64,000 bases of DNA from Pseudomonadota bacterium (GTDB lineage Bacteria > Pseudomonadota > Gammaproteobacteria > Pseudomonadales > Oceanobacteraceae): the NCBI GenBank assembly GCA_030145845.1, contig JAIXHJ010000012.1, positions 1-64,000 on the forward strand, read 5' to 3'. The position numbers were made by a program, and so were the translations under genes. Numbering within the stretch: position 1 is the first letter of the stretch; the number at the start of each line of letters is the position of its first letter. Below, piece by piece: positions 8,221 through 17,134 of this stretch. Below the pieces are notes generated by a model. The model worked only from the letters and a program-made list of their open reading frames with translations, made no database searches and was not told the DNA's origin.

Positions 8221-9033
8221 ATGACGACTTTTATCAGTTTTAACATCAATGGCGTGCGTGCCCGTCCTCACCAGCTGGAAGCCATCCGTGACCAGCTGGA
8301 CCCGGATGTGATCGGCCTCCAGGAAACCAAAGTACATGATGAGCAGTTCCCGCTGGCCGACATCGAGGGGCTGGGATATCACGTCGAATATTTTGGCCAG
8401 AAAAGTCATTACGGCGTGGCCCTGTTAAGTAAAACGGCCCCTGAGTTTGTACAGAAAGGCTGGCCCTGGGATGATGCCGACGCGCAGAAACGTCTGATCC
8501 ATGCCCGCTACCTGATTGATGGCAAGGTATGGGATGTGATCAATGGTTATTTCCCGCAGGGGGAAAGCCGTGACCACGACATTAAATTCCCCGCCAAAGA
8601 AAAATTTTATGCCGACCTGATGCGCTATCTGGATGAAACCTTTACCCCGCAGGATCGGGTACTGGTCATGGGCGACATGAATATTTCACCGGCGGATACT
8701 GATATCGGTATCGGTGAAGCCAACGCCAAACGCTGGCTGAAAACCGGTAAGTGCAGTTTCCTGCCGGAAGAACGGGCATGGTATGACAAGCTGCTCGGCT
8801 GGGGTCTGAAAGATACCTACCGCAAACATTATCCTGAAAGTGCTGAGCAGTTCAGCTGGTTTGATTACCGCTCAAAAGGCTTTGATGATGAGCCGAAACG
8901 CGGCCTGCGTATTGATCATATTCTGGCCACGGAACCTGTGTATGCCGAATGTACGGCGGCAGGAATCAGCTACGATATCCGTGGTATGGAAAAGCCATCG
9001 GATCACGCCCCGATCTGGTCGCAGTTCAGCTGA
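8221..9033 (+). CDS. xthA: Exodeoxyribonuclease III
   Basis: 270 residues, close to E. coli XthA (268). The exonuclease-endonuclease-phosphatase fold is shown by [19 protein letters not shown] with catalytic Glu35, [13 protein letters not shown] and the C-terminal LRIDHILAT and SDHAP motifs. The enzyme cleaves abasic sites and removes 3' blocking groups in base excision repair and is a 3'-5' exonuclease on duplex DNA. The start is supported by GGAG about 8 bases upstream. The gene is monocistronic: a strong bidirectional terminator (9051-9070) follows directly. Identification is secure. Confidence 0.96.
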   Translation: MTTFISFNINGVRARPHQLEAIRDQLDPDVIGLQETKVHDEQFPLADIEGLGYHVEYFGQKSHYGVALLSKTAPEFVQKGWPWDDADAQKRLIHARYLIDGKVWDVINGYFPQGESRDHDIKFPAKEKFYADLMRYLDETFTPQDRVLVMGDMNISPADTDIGIGEANAKRWLKTGKCSFLPEERAWYDKLLGWGLKDTYRKHYPESAEQFSWFDYRSKGFDDEPKRGLRIDHILATEPVYAECTAAGISYDIRGMEKPSDHAPIWSQFS

Positions 9034-9050
9034 ATATGAGAGGGTAAAAA

Positions 9051-9075
9051 AAACGGGCTAAGGCCCGTTTTTTTA
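9051..9075. terminator. Bidirectional rho-independent terminator between xthA and the TonB2 module
   Basis: A perfect 8-bp stem (9051-9058 with 9063-9070, loop TAAG) is followed by T-rich sequence on the plus strand and preceded by A-rich sequence, so it can stop transcripts from both sides. It separates the convergent xthA gene and the TPR gene. Confidence 0.9.
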
Positions 9076-10341
9076 TGGCAGCGGATAGTCTTCCAGAGCG
9101 GCAATATAATCCAGCCAGGCTCTGGCGTTACCAGCACTGTCGGCATGGGTAAGTGCCTGCTGGAAATAGCGTTGTGCGGTGCGGAAATCTTTCATTTCGT
9201 AGGCAGAGCTGCCGGCCAGCATCAGCGCGCGCGGCTTATCTTTGTCGCTCAGGCCTTTTTTAATGGCGGCTTCGGTCAGGCGCAGTGATTCGGAGAAATG
9301 CGCATCCTGAGAAGCCATGCGCGCGGCACGGAACAACAGGCCGCCGTCGTCCATAAAAGCCGCCGCTTTTTCCAGCGCAGCAATGGCTTTATCCCGTTCC
9401 CTGCCCTGCTGCCAGGCAGAGGCGAGCAGTTTCCAGTTGCGCTCATTCAGTTCCAGCGTGTTGTCGCTCAGGTGTTTCTGCAGCAGGCGGCCGGCACGCT
9501 CCGGAATATTCTGTGTAATCAGCAGCTGCACCAGCAGCATGATACTGTCCGCTTTGGTGACATAACCGGCGGCATAACCCAGCTCCAGGGTGCGCAGGGC
9601 TTTTGCCGGCTTTTTCATTAACTGATAAACCGCCGCCTGCTGCTGCCAGTAGTCTTCTTTCTGCGGGTTAATACGCAGCAGATCATCCAGTGTGGCCGCG
9701 GCCTGCGGGTATTGTTCTGTCTGGTAATAGGCTGCCATCAGCATCACCAGCCAGTTTTCTTTGGGCGTGTCACCGTCGGCCCGGCTGCGGCTGATGGCCT
9801 GCTGCAGATACGGAATGGAGGGTGAGTATTCTTTCAGCAGCTGATGGGCAGCGGCCAGCGTGACGTAAGTGACCGGCTGAATAAACTGCGTATTACCATC
9901 GTTTTTTCTTTCTGCAGCGTCGCGCTCCTGCTGTTCGGCTTTACGCAGTCGTGGCTGCAGATCGTTAATAATCTGCCGGTACTGACCGTCGGCCAACTGC
10001 AGCTGAGCCACGGTGGTGGCGAGGTTGATTTCCTGCACGGTGGTGAGTGCGTTGAGGGCCAGCGATTTGCGGAACCAGCTCAGCGCCTGCGGCTGATTTT
10101 CCTGCAGCAGGCTCATCTGTCCATGCAACTGATAGGTCAGTGCCAGACCAAAACCCGGCTGCAGATCGTCTTCCAGTTCCAGCAGTGCCTCCTCTGCTTC
10201 GCTGTACTGCTCTTCTGCCAGAAAAGTCTGAATCTCATTCAGGGAGTTATAGGTGGCTGGCGACAGGTTGGTGGAAGCCCCCTGCACCGCGACGGAGACA
10301 GACCACAGAGTGAATGCAATCAAAGCAGTCAGTGTGCGCAT
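9073..10341 (-). CDS. TPR-repeat periplasmic protein of the TonB2 module
   Basis: 422 residues with an N-terminal signal sequence (MRTLTALIAFTLWSVSVAV) and successive helix pairs of tetratricopeptide type across most of the chain (for example TYVTLAAAHQLLKEYSPSIPYL and YWQQQAAVYQLMKKPAKALRTLELGY). It is last in the module read as DUF3450, ttpC, exbB, exbD, tonB, TPR, an order matching the Vibrio TonB2 locus, where a TPR protein also closes the operon. Its exact role is not settled; a periplasmic scaffold for the TonB complex is plausible. It starts 2 bases after the tonB stop. The terminator at 9051-9070 lies just downstream. Confidence 0.85.
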   Translation of the reverse strand: MRTLTALIAFTLWSVSVAVQGASTNLSPATYNSLNEIQTFLAEEQYSEAEEALLELEDDLQPGFGLALTYQLHGQMSLLQENQPQALSWFRKSLALNALTTVQEINLATTVAQLQLADGQYRQIINDLQPRLRKAEQQERDAAERKNDGNTQFIQPVTYVTLAAAHQLLKEYSPSIPYLQQAISRSRADGDTPKENWLVMLMAAYYQTEQYPQAAATLDDLLRINPQKEDYWQQQAAVYQLMKKPAKALRTLELGYAAGYVTKADSIMLLVQLLITQNIPERAGRLLQKHLSDNTLELNERNWKLLASAWQQGRERDKAIAALEKAAAFMDDGGLLFRAARMASQDAHFSESLRLTEAAIKKGLSDKDKPRALMLAGSSAYEMKDFRTAQRYFQQALTHADSAGNARAWLDYIAALEDYPLP

Positions 10342-10343
10342 GG

Positions 10344-10961
10344 TTAATCCCCGAGTTTGAATTCAATGGTCTGCGTGGCCTGTTGTGCTACCGGATGGCC
10401 ATCTTCCATTTTTGGTTTGAATTTATATTTATACAGGGCGCGGATAGCTTCGCGCTCAAATACGCCGCGCGGCTGTGCATCGATAATTTCGACATCATCA
10501 ACCGAACCCTGAGCATTAATCTCCAGTCGGGCGGTGACGTAGCCCTCAATTTTCTGCCGTATCGCCCGCTGCGGATAAACCGCCGGCTGACGTGACAACG
10601 GAATCACATCGGTATCACCAAAGCCCATGCCAACGACGGCATCGCCAAGCAGGTTGGTCTGTGCCAGTGACAGGTCGGGGGAAATATCCGGCATATTAAA
10701 CGGCATCTGCTGCATAGGAACGTCCTGCTGACTGACGCTGTCTTTCGGCAGTTGTGGTTTTTTCGGTTTCGGTGGTTCTTTTTTATGCCGTTCTTTCAGT
10801 TGGGTGCGGCTGTCTTCCCGCAGGCGCACAAAATCGATCACCGCGCGGTCGCGCTCGACGCGCTGCATATCGCCGGGACCGGAAACCATACGGTGCATCA
10901 TCCAGAACAGTGCCAGACTGACGCCGCAGGCGCCGATCAGGGCAATGGCCAGCCGTTTCAT
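10344..10961 (-). CDS. tonB: TonB energy transducer (TonB2-type, short)
   Basis: 205 residues, shorter than E. coli TonB (about 239), as expected for TonB2 proteins. One N-terminal membrane anchor (about residues 3-21) is followed by a Pro/Lys-rich spacer (EPPKPKKPQLPK) and a C-terminal TonB domain containing YPQRAIRQKIEGYVTARL and YKFKP. It transmits proton-motive force from ExbB/ExbD to outer-membrane receptors. It overlaps exbD by one base. The receptor at 6243-8042 is the nearest possible client; this link is inference from proximity. Confidence 0.94.
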   Translation of the reverse strand: MKRLAIALIGACGVSLALFWMMHRMVSGPGDMQRVERDRAVIDFVRLREDSRTQLKERHKKEPPKPKKPQLPKDSVSQQDVPMQQMPFNMPDISPDLSLAQTNLLGDAVVGMGFGDTDVIPLSRQPAVYPQRAIRQKIEGYVTARLEINAQGSVDDVEIIDAQPRGVFEREAIRALYKYKFKPKMEDGHPVAQQATQTIEFKLGD

Positions 10962-11368
10962 CAGTTGGCGGCCTCGGCAGAAATGGAAATATTGCTGATG
11001 CCCGCCAGACGTACCTGATCCATCACCTTGACCAGCAGGCCGGTCGGCGAAAATTCATCGGCCTGAATAATTACTGCCCCTTCCGGGTTTTCGGCTTTCA
11101 TGCGTTCAATATTCGGCCGTACGGCGCGTACATCAATTGCCCGGCGGTCGATCCAGATTTCGCCGTTGGCGCGGATGGCGACCAGAATATTACTGCCCTT
11201 TTTCTCTTCCGCCGTCTGTGCACTGGGGCGGCTGACGGTAACGCCACTCTCTTTAACAAACGAGGTGGTGACGATAAAAAAGATCAGCATGATAAAAACG
11301 ATATCCAGCATCGGCGTAATGTCGATGTCGTTACCATCTGCTTCGTTGTCTGTATGACGGCGTGCCAT
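10961..11368 (-). CDS. exbD: Biopolymer transporter ExbD
   Basis: 135 residues with the ExbD/TolR layout: a short cytoplasmic N-terminus, one membrane helix (about residues 18-36) and a periplasmic domain. Asp22 in ITPMLDIVFIML is the conserved protonatable residue of the helix. It forms the proton channel with ExbB and drives TonB. It lies between exbB (12 bases upstream) and tonB (1-base overlap). Confidence 0.95.
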   Translation of the reverse strand: MARRHTDNEADGNDIDITPMLDIVFIMLIFFIVTTSFVKESGVTVSRPSAQTAEEKKGSNILVAIRANGEIWIDRRAIDVRAVRPNIERMKAENPEGAVIIQADEFSPTGLLVKVMDQVRLAGISNISISAEAAN

Positions 11369-11380
11369 AAGATAAATCCG

Positions 11381-11884
11381 TTAATCTGTCGGTAATAATT
11401 CGGCCAGCTGGTGTACGCCACGCTCGCTCAGCCGTTTGAACCGGGTGCGGAAAAAAATACCGGTCAGTGCAACCACCAGGCCGGCCATGGTCGGAATGGT
11501 GGCCATGGAAATGCCGTTGGCCATGGCCCGGGCATTGCCGGTGCCGGTAATGGCCAGTACGTCGAACACCTTGATCATACCGGTGACCGTGCCCAGCAGT
11601 CCGAGCAACGGGCAGACCGCAATCAGAATGCCGATAAAAGGCAGAAACTGCTGCGCGGCCTGTTGCTGCCGGCTCAGCCAGGCGGCGCGGATTTTACGCG
11701 CATGCCAGCTGTGGTGTTCTGCCCGCTGCTGCCATTGCTGCGCCAGACTGCGGTTGCTTCGTGGCAGCTCAATGCGCAGAAACCAGATGCGTTCCAGAAT
11801 CAGACTCCAGAGCAGAATGCTGAGTGCCAGTATGAAATACAGCACCACCCCACCCTGCGCCATAAAGTCCATCAGCCACTGCAT
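11381..11884 (-). CDS. exbB: ExbB/TolQ-family proton channel protein (ExbB2-type)
   Basis: 167 residues, the compact ExbB2 form. There is an N-terminal membrane helix (GGVVLYFILALSILLWSLI) and two later helices, including CPLLGLLGTVTGMIKVFDVL, which is the conserved MotA/TolQ/ExbB segment. The gene order ttpC-exbB-exbD-tonB points to ExbB rather than TolQ; no tolR/A/B genes are present. It starts one base after the ttpC stop. Confidence 0.94.
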   Translation of the reverse strand: MQWLMDFMAQGGVVLYFILALSILLWSLILERIWFLRIELPRSNRSLAQQWQQRAEHHSWHARKIRAAWLSRQQQAAQQFLPFIGILIAVCPLLGLLGTVTGMIKVFDVLAITGTGNARAMANGISMATIPTMAGLVVALTGIFFRTRFKRLSERGVHQLAELLPTD

Positions 11885-11885
11885 A

Positions 11886-13241
11886 TCAGTTGCCCTGTAC
11901 CTTATGGGTTTCCAGCGCTTCAGCCATCAGTCCGGCGGACTGTTCGTCCAGCAGCTGAATCAGCGCCTTGCTGCGTGAGGCCACCCAGTTGTGGACCAGC
12001 AGCAGCGGAATGGCGGCCAGCAGGCCCAGTACTGTGGTGATCAGCGCCTGGGAAATACCCGCCGCCATCAGTTTGGGGTCGCCGGTGCCGAAGTTGGTGA
12101 TGGCCTGGAAGGTGGCAATCATACCGGTGACGGTACCCAGCAGCCCCAGCAGCGGCGCAATGCCGGCAAACAGTTTGATAATGGTCTGGCCACGCTCCAG
12201 TGCCGGCAGCTCGCGCAGCACGGCTTCGTCCATTCTGGCCTCCAGCACCTCGACATCCACCGGTTTGGGCAGGTCCTGATAGCTTTTCAGCACGCGGCCG
12301 AGCGGGTTGTTGCTGTCCGGCTGCGTCAGGTTCTTCTGCTGTTTACGCACACCGGCGCTGATACCGGCCAGCACGATCAGACGCCAGGCAGCAATCAGCA
12401 GGCCGAGAATGCCAAGTCCGATAATGATGTAGCCTACCAGGGCCCCCTGACGGATACGCTCCATCATGTCCGGGCTTTCCAGGGTCATGGTCAGCAGAGC
12501 GCCACGACTGGGGTCCAGAGCAAAGGGGGCCACCGCGGCGCTGCTGTTCAGATAATCACTGATATAAGCGGCCTGTGCCGGCTGATGTCCCAGTTCCTGC
12601 AGGGTCTTCAGTTGCGGATCAAATGACAGATAACCGGACTCTTCCACCGCATTGAAAACCCCGAGCCGGGTAACCGTCCGGGTTTCGGTCTGGCCCTGCG
12701 GGCTGATCACTGCGGTGGCGAAGGTGGAAACATTGCCGTTGATGGTCATTTCCTGCTGCAGCGTGTACCACAGGGATTCCAGTTCACGGATGGTCGGCAG
12801 CTCTTTGGCTTCCGACAGTTTTTCCAGGTCAGCCCGGCGCTGCGGGATTTCCACGCGGGTCAGGCTGTCTTCGAGTGTGGTGTTGAGATCGGTCGCCACC
12901 TGGCGGACCACGCCGAACATTTCACCCAGATTGCCCATGCGCAGACGCAGCTCTTCCTCGCGATCGGTGAGTTTCTGTTCGTTGTCATCGAAGGTGTTTT
13001 TCAGCCGGTCGGCACGCTGCTGTTCACGCTTCAGTGCCGCCCGGGCTTCGGCCAGCAGGCGCTTCTGGCTGTTCAGGTCAGCGAGAAATTCTTTCTCCCG
13101 GGCGCGGTTAACGGCCTGTTCAGACGACTGATACTGACCTGCTTTGCGCAGCAGGGACTGCAGCGGATCGGTGCTCTCTGCCGCCTGTGAAATCAGCGGT
13201 GTGGCCAGCATTACCGCGGCCAGACACAGTGTGCGGATCAT
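11886..13241 (-). CDS. ttpC: TtpC-like large MotA/TolQ/ExbB protein of the TonB2 system
   Basis: 451 residues: signal peptide (about 1-20), a long Lys/Glu/Arg-rich coiled coil (about 40-100), a periplasmic region, then three membrane helices in the C-terminal half (about residues 270-293, 350-375 and 390-415). These carry a second ExbB-type proton-channel domain with IAPLLGLLGTVTGMIATF. This is the architecture of TtpC, the extra component that Vibrio TonB2 complexes need. The gene overlaps the DUF3450 gene by 4 bases and precedes exbB by one base. Family call by architecture and context. Confidence 0.9.
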   Translation of the reverse strand: MIRTLCLAAVMLATPLISQAAESTDPLQSLLRKAGQYQSSEQAVNRAREKEFLADLNSQKRLLAEARAALKREQQRADRLKNTFDDNEQKLTDREEELRLRMGNLGEMFGVVRQVATDLNTTLEDSLTRVEIPQRRADLEKLSEAKELPTIRELESLWYTLQQEMTINGNVSTFATAVISPQGQTETRTVTRLGVFNAVEESGYLSFDPQLKTLQELGHQPAQAAYISDYLNSSAAVAPFALDPSRGALLTMTLESPDMMERIRQGALVGYIIIGLGILGLLIAAWRLIVLAGISAGVRKQQKNLTQPDSNNPLGRVLKSYQDLPKPVDVEVLEARMDEAVLRELPALERGQTIIKLFAGIAPLLGLLGTVTGMIATFQAITNFGTGDPKLMAAGISQALITTVLGLLAAIPLLLVHNWVASRSKALIQLLDEQSAGLMAEALETHKVQGN

Positions 13242-13993
13242 GAGGAAGCTCCCTGTTGCAGGCTGGACGGGGTCGGTAACGGAATCACCAGCAGCTCAGG
13301 TGCCGCGGTCTGCTGAGCCACTTTCAGCGCTTTGCGCAGGTCGCGCAGATAACCGCTGTCGAGGGCAAACCAGTCGCCCAGCCCTTTGTGCCAGACCCAG
13401 GCCTGCTGGCCATCGTTGCTGATACGGTACAGTGCCAGTCGGCCGATACGCAGGAAGTCATAAGAAACCCCCTCCTGCTGACCACGGTAGGCTTCGATAT
13501 TGCGGCCGTAGTCCACTTCCACCTGATAGGCTTCGAGGACGCGGCGGAATTTTTCGGAGGTGGTGACATCCGCGCGCAGCAGCAGGTCCTGCAGCAGTGC
13601 AATGCGGGCCGTGCGTTCCTGCGGCAGGAAGGGCGTATCAAGGGCGACAAACTGTTCCAGCGAATCCAGCATGTGGCTCATCAGCGGCAGAATCCCCCGC
13701 TCTGTCCGCTCGATTTCATCGATCTGGCGTGCCAGTGAATCCAGCTCGTCATTCTGGTTGCCGATAATGGCTTCCATCTGGCGGTTATAGAGTGCGAGCT
13801 GGTCGGCTTCAGCCTGAATCTGGCGGTATTCATTCAGCAGCTGCTGGGTTTTGTCGTCGAGCTTTTCTGTCTTGCTCTGCGTGGCCTGTCCGGCTGCATC
13901 AGTCTTGTCGATGGCGCGCTGACCGTCGCTCAGGCTGTCGGCCATCAGTGCCGGACTGAGCAGCAGCGCCGCCACGATGAACGGGAATTTCAT
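13238..13993 (-). CDS. DUF3450 periplasmic coiled-coil protein, first gene of the TonB2 module
   Basis: 251 residues from the ATG at 13993, which has AGGAAA upstream and starts a clear signal peptide (MKFPFIVAALLLSPALMA). Residues about 25-110 form a coiled coil rich in Gln, Glu and Asp. A C-terminal globular part contains YRISNDGQQAWVWHKG. DUF3450 proteins precede ttpC in many TonB2 loci; their function is not established, though a periplasmic partner of TtpC is likely. Only about 110 bases separate it from the stop of the upstream M16 protease gene, and no terminator hairpin is obvious there. Confidence 0.88.
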   Translation of the reverse strand: MKFPFIVAALLLSPALMADSLSDGQRAIDKTDAAGQATQSKTEKLDDKTQQLLNEYRQIQAEADQLALYNRQMEAIIGNQNDELDSLARQIDEIERTERGILPLMSHMLDSLEQFVALDTPFLPQERTARIALLQDLLLRADVTTSEKFRRVLEAYQVEVDYGRNIEAYRGQQEGVSYDFLRIGRLALYRISNDGQQAWVWHKGLGDWFALDSGYLRDLRKALKVAQQTAAPELLVIPLPTPSSLQQGASS

Positions 13994-14105
13994 AACCGGT
14001 GTTTCCTGTCGGTTTGAAGGATGAAGCATTGTGGCCCGGCTGCCTGAATGGCGGCTGAACCACAACGCGTGGCGCATTATGCAACGTTTTGCGGTTGATT
14101 ATCAA

Positions 14106-17003
14106 TTAATAATCGTTCGCATTAAGACCGAGTCTGGCGGCAATGTCCTCTGTGCCGCGTGGCGCAACCACCGCCCGGATTCCTTCTGCGGACTGCAGAT
14201 AACGGGCGGCGACGCGCTGAATGTCGTCCCAGCCGGTTGCCAGCAGGCGTTCACGGAACTGCTGGCGCAGCGCCGCAGTGCGTCCGGTGCGGTCCATATG
14301 GAAATATTGCTTGGCTTCACCGGCCGGTGATCCCGGGCGGTCCATGCCGCCGATCAGGCCGAGAACCGACTGCTCCACCAGATCGTCACCGGAGGCTTTG
14401 TTCAGTACCCAGTCGATCGAGGCCGCGAAATCATCGAACGTTCCTTCGCTGCGCGGGTCGCGGTAAGAGAAAAACTTGAAGCAGCCCAGCGCTGAATCCT
14501 GACTGGCTCCGGCACCGTATGCACCGCCCCGCTCCCGGATGGCGGTGTGCAGGAAGCCATTGCGCAGCACGCCGGACAGCACAGCCAGCGCGGCGGCATC
14601 CGGATGATCCACGGTGACTGTCGGCAGTGCCCAGGCACAGAAGTTCACCTGCGAATCGACCATCCAGTATGTGGCTTCATCCGCGGCCTGCCATTGCAGT
14701 TCTGCACCGCTGCCGGCACTGACGCCAGCCCAGCTCTGCTGCAGGCTGTTACGGTGCGGCGCGCTGCCGTGCTCATCGTGCACCAGCAGAGCTTCCTGTG
14801 GGGCCTGAATGTGACGGTAGAGGTCATCCAGCGCTGCAGAGAGGAACTCAGGACCATCCTGCTGCGCCTGCTGTACGCGTTCTTTCAGGCGCTTAACCTG
14901 TGGCAGACCACCGAGATCGTTGGCGATGTGCGCCGCCGCATTGAGTTTTGAGGCGGCCAGTGACATAGCCAGGCTGTGGCCACTGCCGGTAATGCCCTGC
15001 TCGCGGCGGGATTTCGCCTGTTTCAGCAGATCATGCAGACGCGCCGACTCAGAGAAGTCGGCCTGCTCCCAGGTTTCCCGGATCAGGGCCGAAAACTCAT
15101 CGGCACTCGGTGTCAGTGCTTTACCACTCATGACCAGATACCCCCGCAGGGCGTTACAGTCGGCCACGCTGCCCTTGATGCTGGCATACGCGCTCAGGCT
15201 GCCGACGATGGCGGTCTGTTTCTGCTGCTGATGCAGATAATCGTGACCAGCGGCACCGACTTCGGTCCAGCTCTGGGTCATAAACGGCAGCCAGGTCATC
15301 TGTTCGCGGCTGAAGGCCGGCAGATCCAGCAGCAGTTGCTGATAAATCAGGCCGTTGGTGCCGGTAATGTATTCGGTGGCCGGCAGGCCGGCGTCAAAGG
15401 TTGCGCTGGCGGCCACATAACTGACGTCCGGACGGACATCATCGAGCGTTACCTGTGGCAGCAGTCCCGGATCATCTTCCTGCGCCTGGCGCGCCTTGAG
15501 CGCTTCTGCCTGATCGAGCACCGCCTGTTTGTCGGTGTCTGACAGCGCCGCACGGATGCTGGCCAGCCGTTGCTCTTCCAGTCGTTTCATTTCCGCGTTG
15601 ACGCCATTGTCCGGGCGCAGTGTGAAGCGCACGCGGTGACGGTTGTTCAGCAGCAGGCGGCGGACAGCCTGCTGCATAAAGTCCGGCCGGGCGGCTTTTT
15701 CGCGCAGACGTTCCAGTGCCGGATCGAGATTGAGCAGACCGGCCGGATCACCATAATGAGTGGCCGCGGCAATGGAGTTGAAAATCAGCTGCAGACCATA
15801 AGGGTAATGATCACCGCCGATCTCACGCTGATGCAGCTCCAGCTGATGCAGTGCGGCATCAATCATACCCTGATCAACGCCTTCGTCAGCAACCTGCTGC
15901 AGGGTGTCGAGAATCAGCTGTTCCACTGCCTGTGCATGCTCCGGCTCACTGCCTTCAATGCCGCACATAAAGCTCATTTCACGGTTGGAATCCTCCAGTC
16001 CACAGAGTGGCGATGGCGAACCGCCGAGGTCGGTTTCTTCCAGTGCCCGGCGCAGTGGTGAAGCACTGTTGTCGAGCAGCACCTGGCTGACCAGATGGGC
16101 TTCCAGCTGCTCATCCAGATCGGTGGATTCACCCAGCAGCCAGCCAACCACATGGTGTGTGGAGGCAGACAGGTCATCACTGTCGAGGCCATAGGCCTGC
16201 TCGACGGCGATCGGCGCGGCGTAGCGTTTTTCCGGTTCCACGCGCCATTGTTTGTCCTGACGTTCAAAACGGCTCAGCGCGGCGCTTTCCAGCTTGTCCT
16301 GCAGCTCTGCCACATCCAGTTTGCCGAAGGTCATAAAGATGGCATTGGAGGGGTGATAATGCGTGCGGTAAAAATCCAGCAGCTGCTCATAGCTCAGATC
16401 GGTAATGGCCGCCGGATCGCCGCCGCTGTTGTAGTGATAGGTGGTGGTCGGAAACAGGTAGGCACTGATCCCCTGCCACAGCTGACTGACGGTGGAGGAC
16501 ATGGCGCCTTTCATTTCATTGAAGACCACGCCTTTGTATTCCAGCGGTGAATCCGGATTGCCCTCTTCGCTGAATTCAATGCGGTGGCCTTCCTGTCTGA
16601 AATCGAGTTCGTCGAGACGGGAGAAAAATACCGCATCGAGATACACATCGAGCAGGTTGTTGAAATCCTTATCGTTCTGCGAAGCAAACGGGTAAGCCGT
16701 CCAGTCGCTGCTGGTCATGGCATTCATGAAGGTATTCAGCGAGCGGCGCGTCATCATGAAAAAGGGGTCGCGCACCGGGTACTTTTCTGAGCCGCACAGC
16801 ACGGTGTGTTCAAGAATATGGGCAACGCCGGTAGAGTCGTGCGGCATGGTGCGCACCGCGACCATAAAGGCTTTTTCATCATGATCGGTGGCCAGGTGGT
16901 AATGCACGGCCCCGGTGGCAATATGTTCGTAATGCTGGATTTCGATATTCAGGGATTCAACCCGGGTATTCCCCAGATGGCGAAAAGCACTGGATGATGA
17001 CAT
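14106..17003 (-). CDS. Insulinase-family (M16C, presequence-protease-like) zinc metalloprotease
   Basis: 965 residues. The inverted zinc motif HxxEH is at His62-Glu65-His66, and the third ligand is probably Glu163 in VVFNEMKGAMSS. The C-terminal half is the catalytically silent M16 repeat plus the M16C-associated region, as in PreP/Cym1 enzymes, which degrade unfolded peptides inside a closed chamber. There is no signal peptide, so a cytoplasmic role in peptide turnover is likely. It is divergent from an aminotransferase gene with a 131-base gap. Adjacent to the TonB2 module on the same strand, but a functional link is not evident. Confidence 0.93.
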   Translation of the reverse strand: MSSSSAFRHLGNTRVESLNIEIQHYEHIATGAVHYHLATDHDEKAFMVAVRTMPHDSTGVAHILEHTVLCGSEKYPVRDPFFMMTRRSLNTFMNAMTSSDWTAYPFASQNDKDFNNLLDVYLDAVFFSRLDELDFRQEGHRIEFSEEGNPDSPLEYKGVVFNEMKGAMSSTVSQLWQGISAYLFPTTTYHYNSGGDPAAITDLSYEQLLDFYRTHYHPSNAIFMTFGKLDVAELQDKLESAALSRFERQDKQWRVEPEKRYAAPIAVEQAYGLDSDDLSASTHHVVGWLLGESTDLDEQLEAHLVSQVLLDNSASPLRRALEETDLGGSPSPLCGLEDSNREMSFMCGIEGSEPEHAQAVEQLILDTLQQVADEGVDQGMIDAALHQLELHQREIGGDHYPYGLQLIFNSIAAATHYGDPAGLLNLDPALERLREKAARPDFMQQAVRRLLLNNRHRVRFTLRPDNGVNAEMKRLEEQRLASIRAALSDTDKQAVLDQAEALKARQAQEDDPGLLPQVTLDDVRPDVSYVAASATFDAGLPATEYITGTNGLIYQQLLLDLPAFSREQMTWLPFMTQSWTEVGAAGHDYLHQQQKQTAIVGSLSAYASIKGSVADCNALRGYLVMSGKALTPSADEFSALIRETWEQADFSESARLHDLLKQAKSRREQGITGSGHSLAMSLAASKLNAAAHIANDLGGLPQVKRLKERVQQAQQDGPEFLSAALDDLYRHIQAPQEALLVHDEHGSAPHRNSLQQSWAGVSAGSGAELQWQAADEATYWMVDSQVNFCAWALPTVTVDHPDAAALAVLSGVLRNGFLHTAIRERGGAYGAGASQDSALGCFKFFSYRDPRSEGTFDDFAASIDWVLNKASGDDLVEQSVLGLIGGMDRPGSPAGEAKQYFHMDRTGRTAALRQQFRERLLATGWDDIQRVAARYLQSAEGIRAVVAPRGTEDIAARLGLNANDY

Positions 17004-17134
17004 ACGCTCTCTGCTTTCATTAAGGCTTCAGTTGGGCCTATGGTAACAGTTGTCATTCACAGCTAGAACCATCGCGGTCAGCGGGTTTTCATACAAAGCG
17101 GAACAGACTGTGCCGGTTTATTTCAGGAATTACT

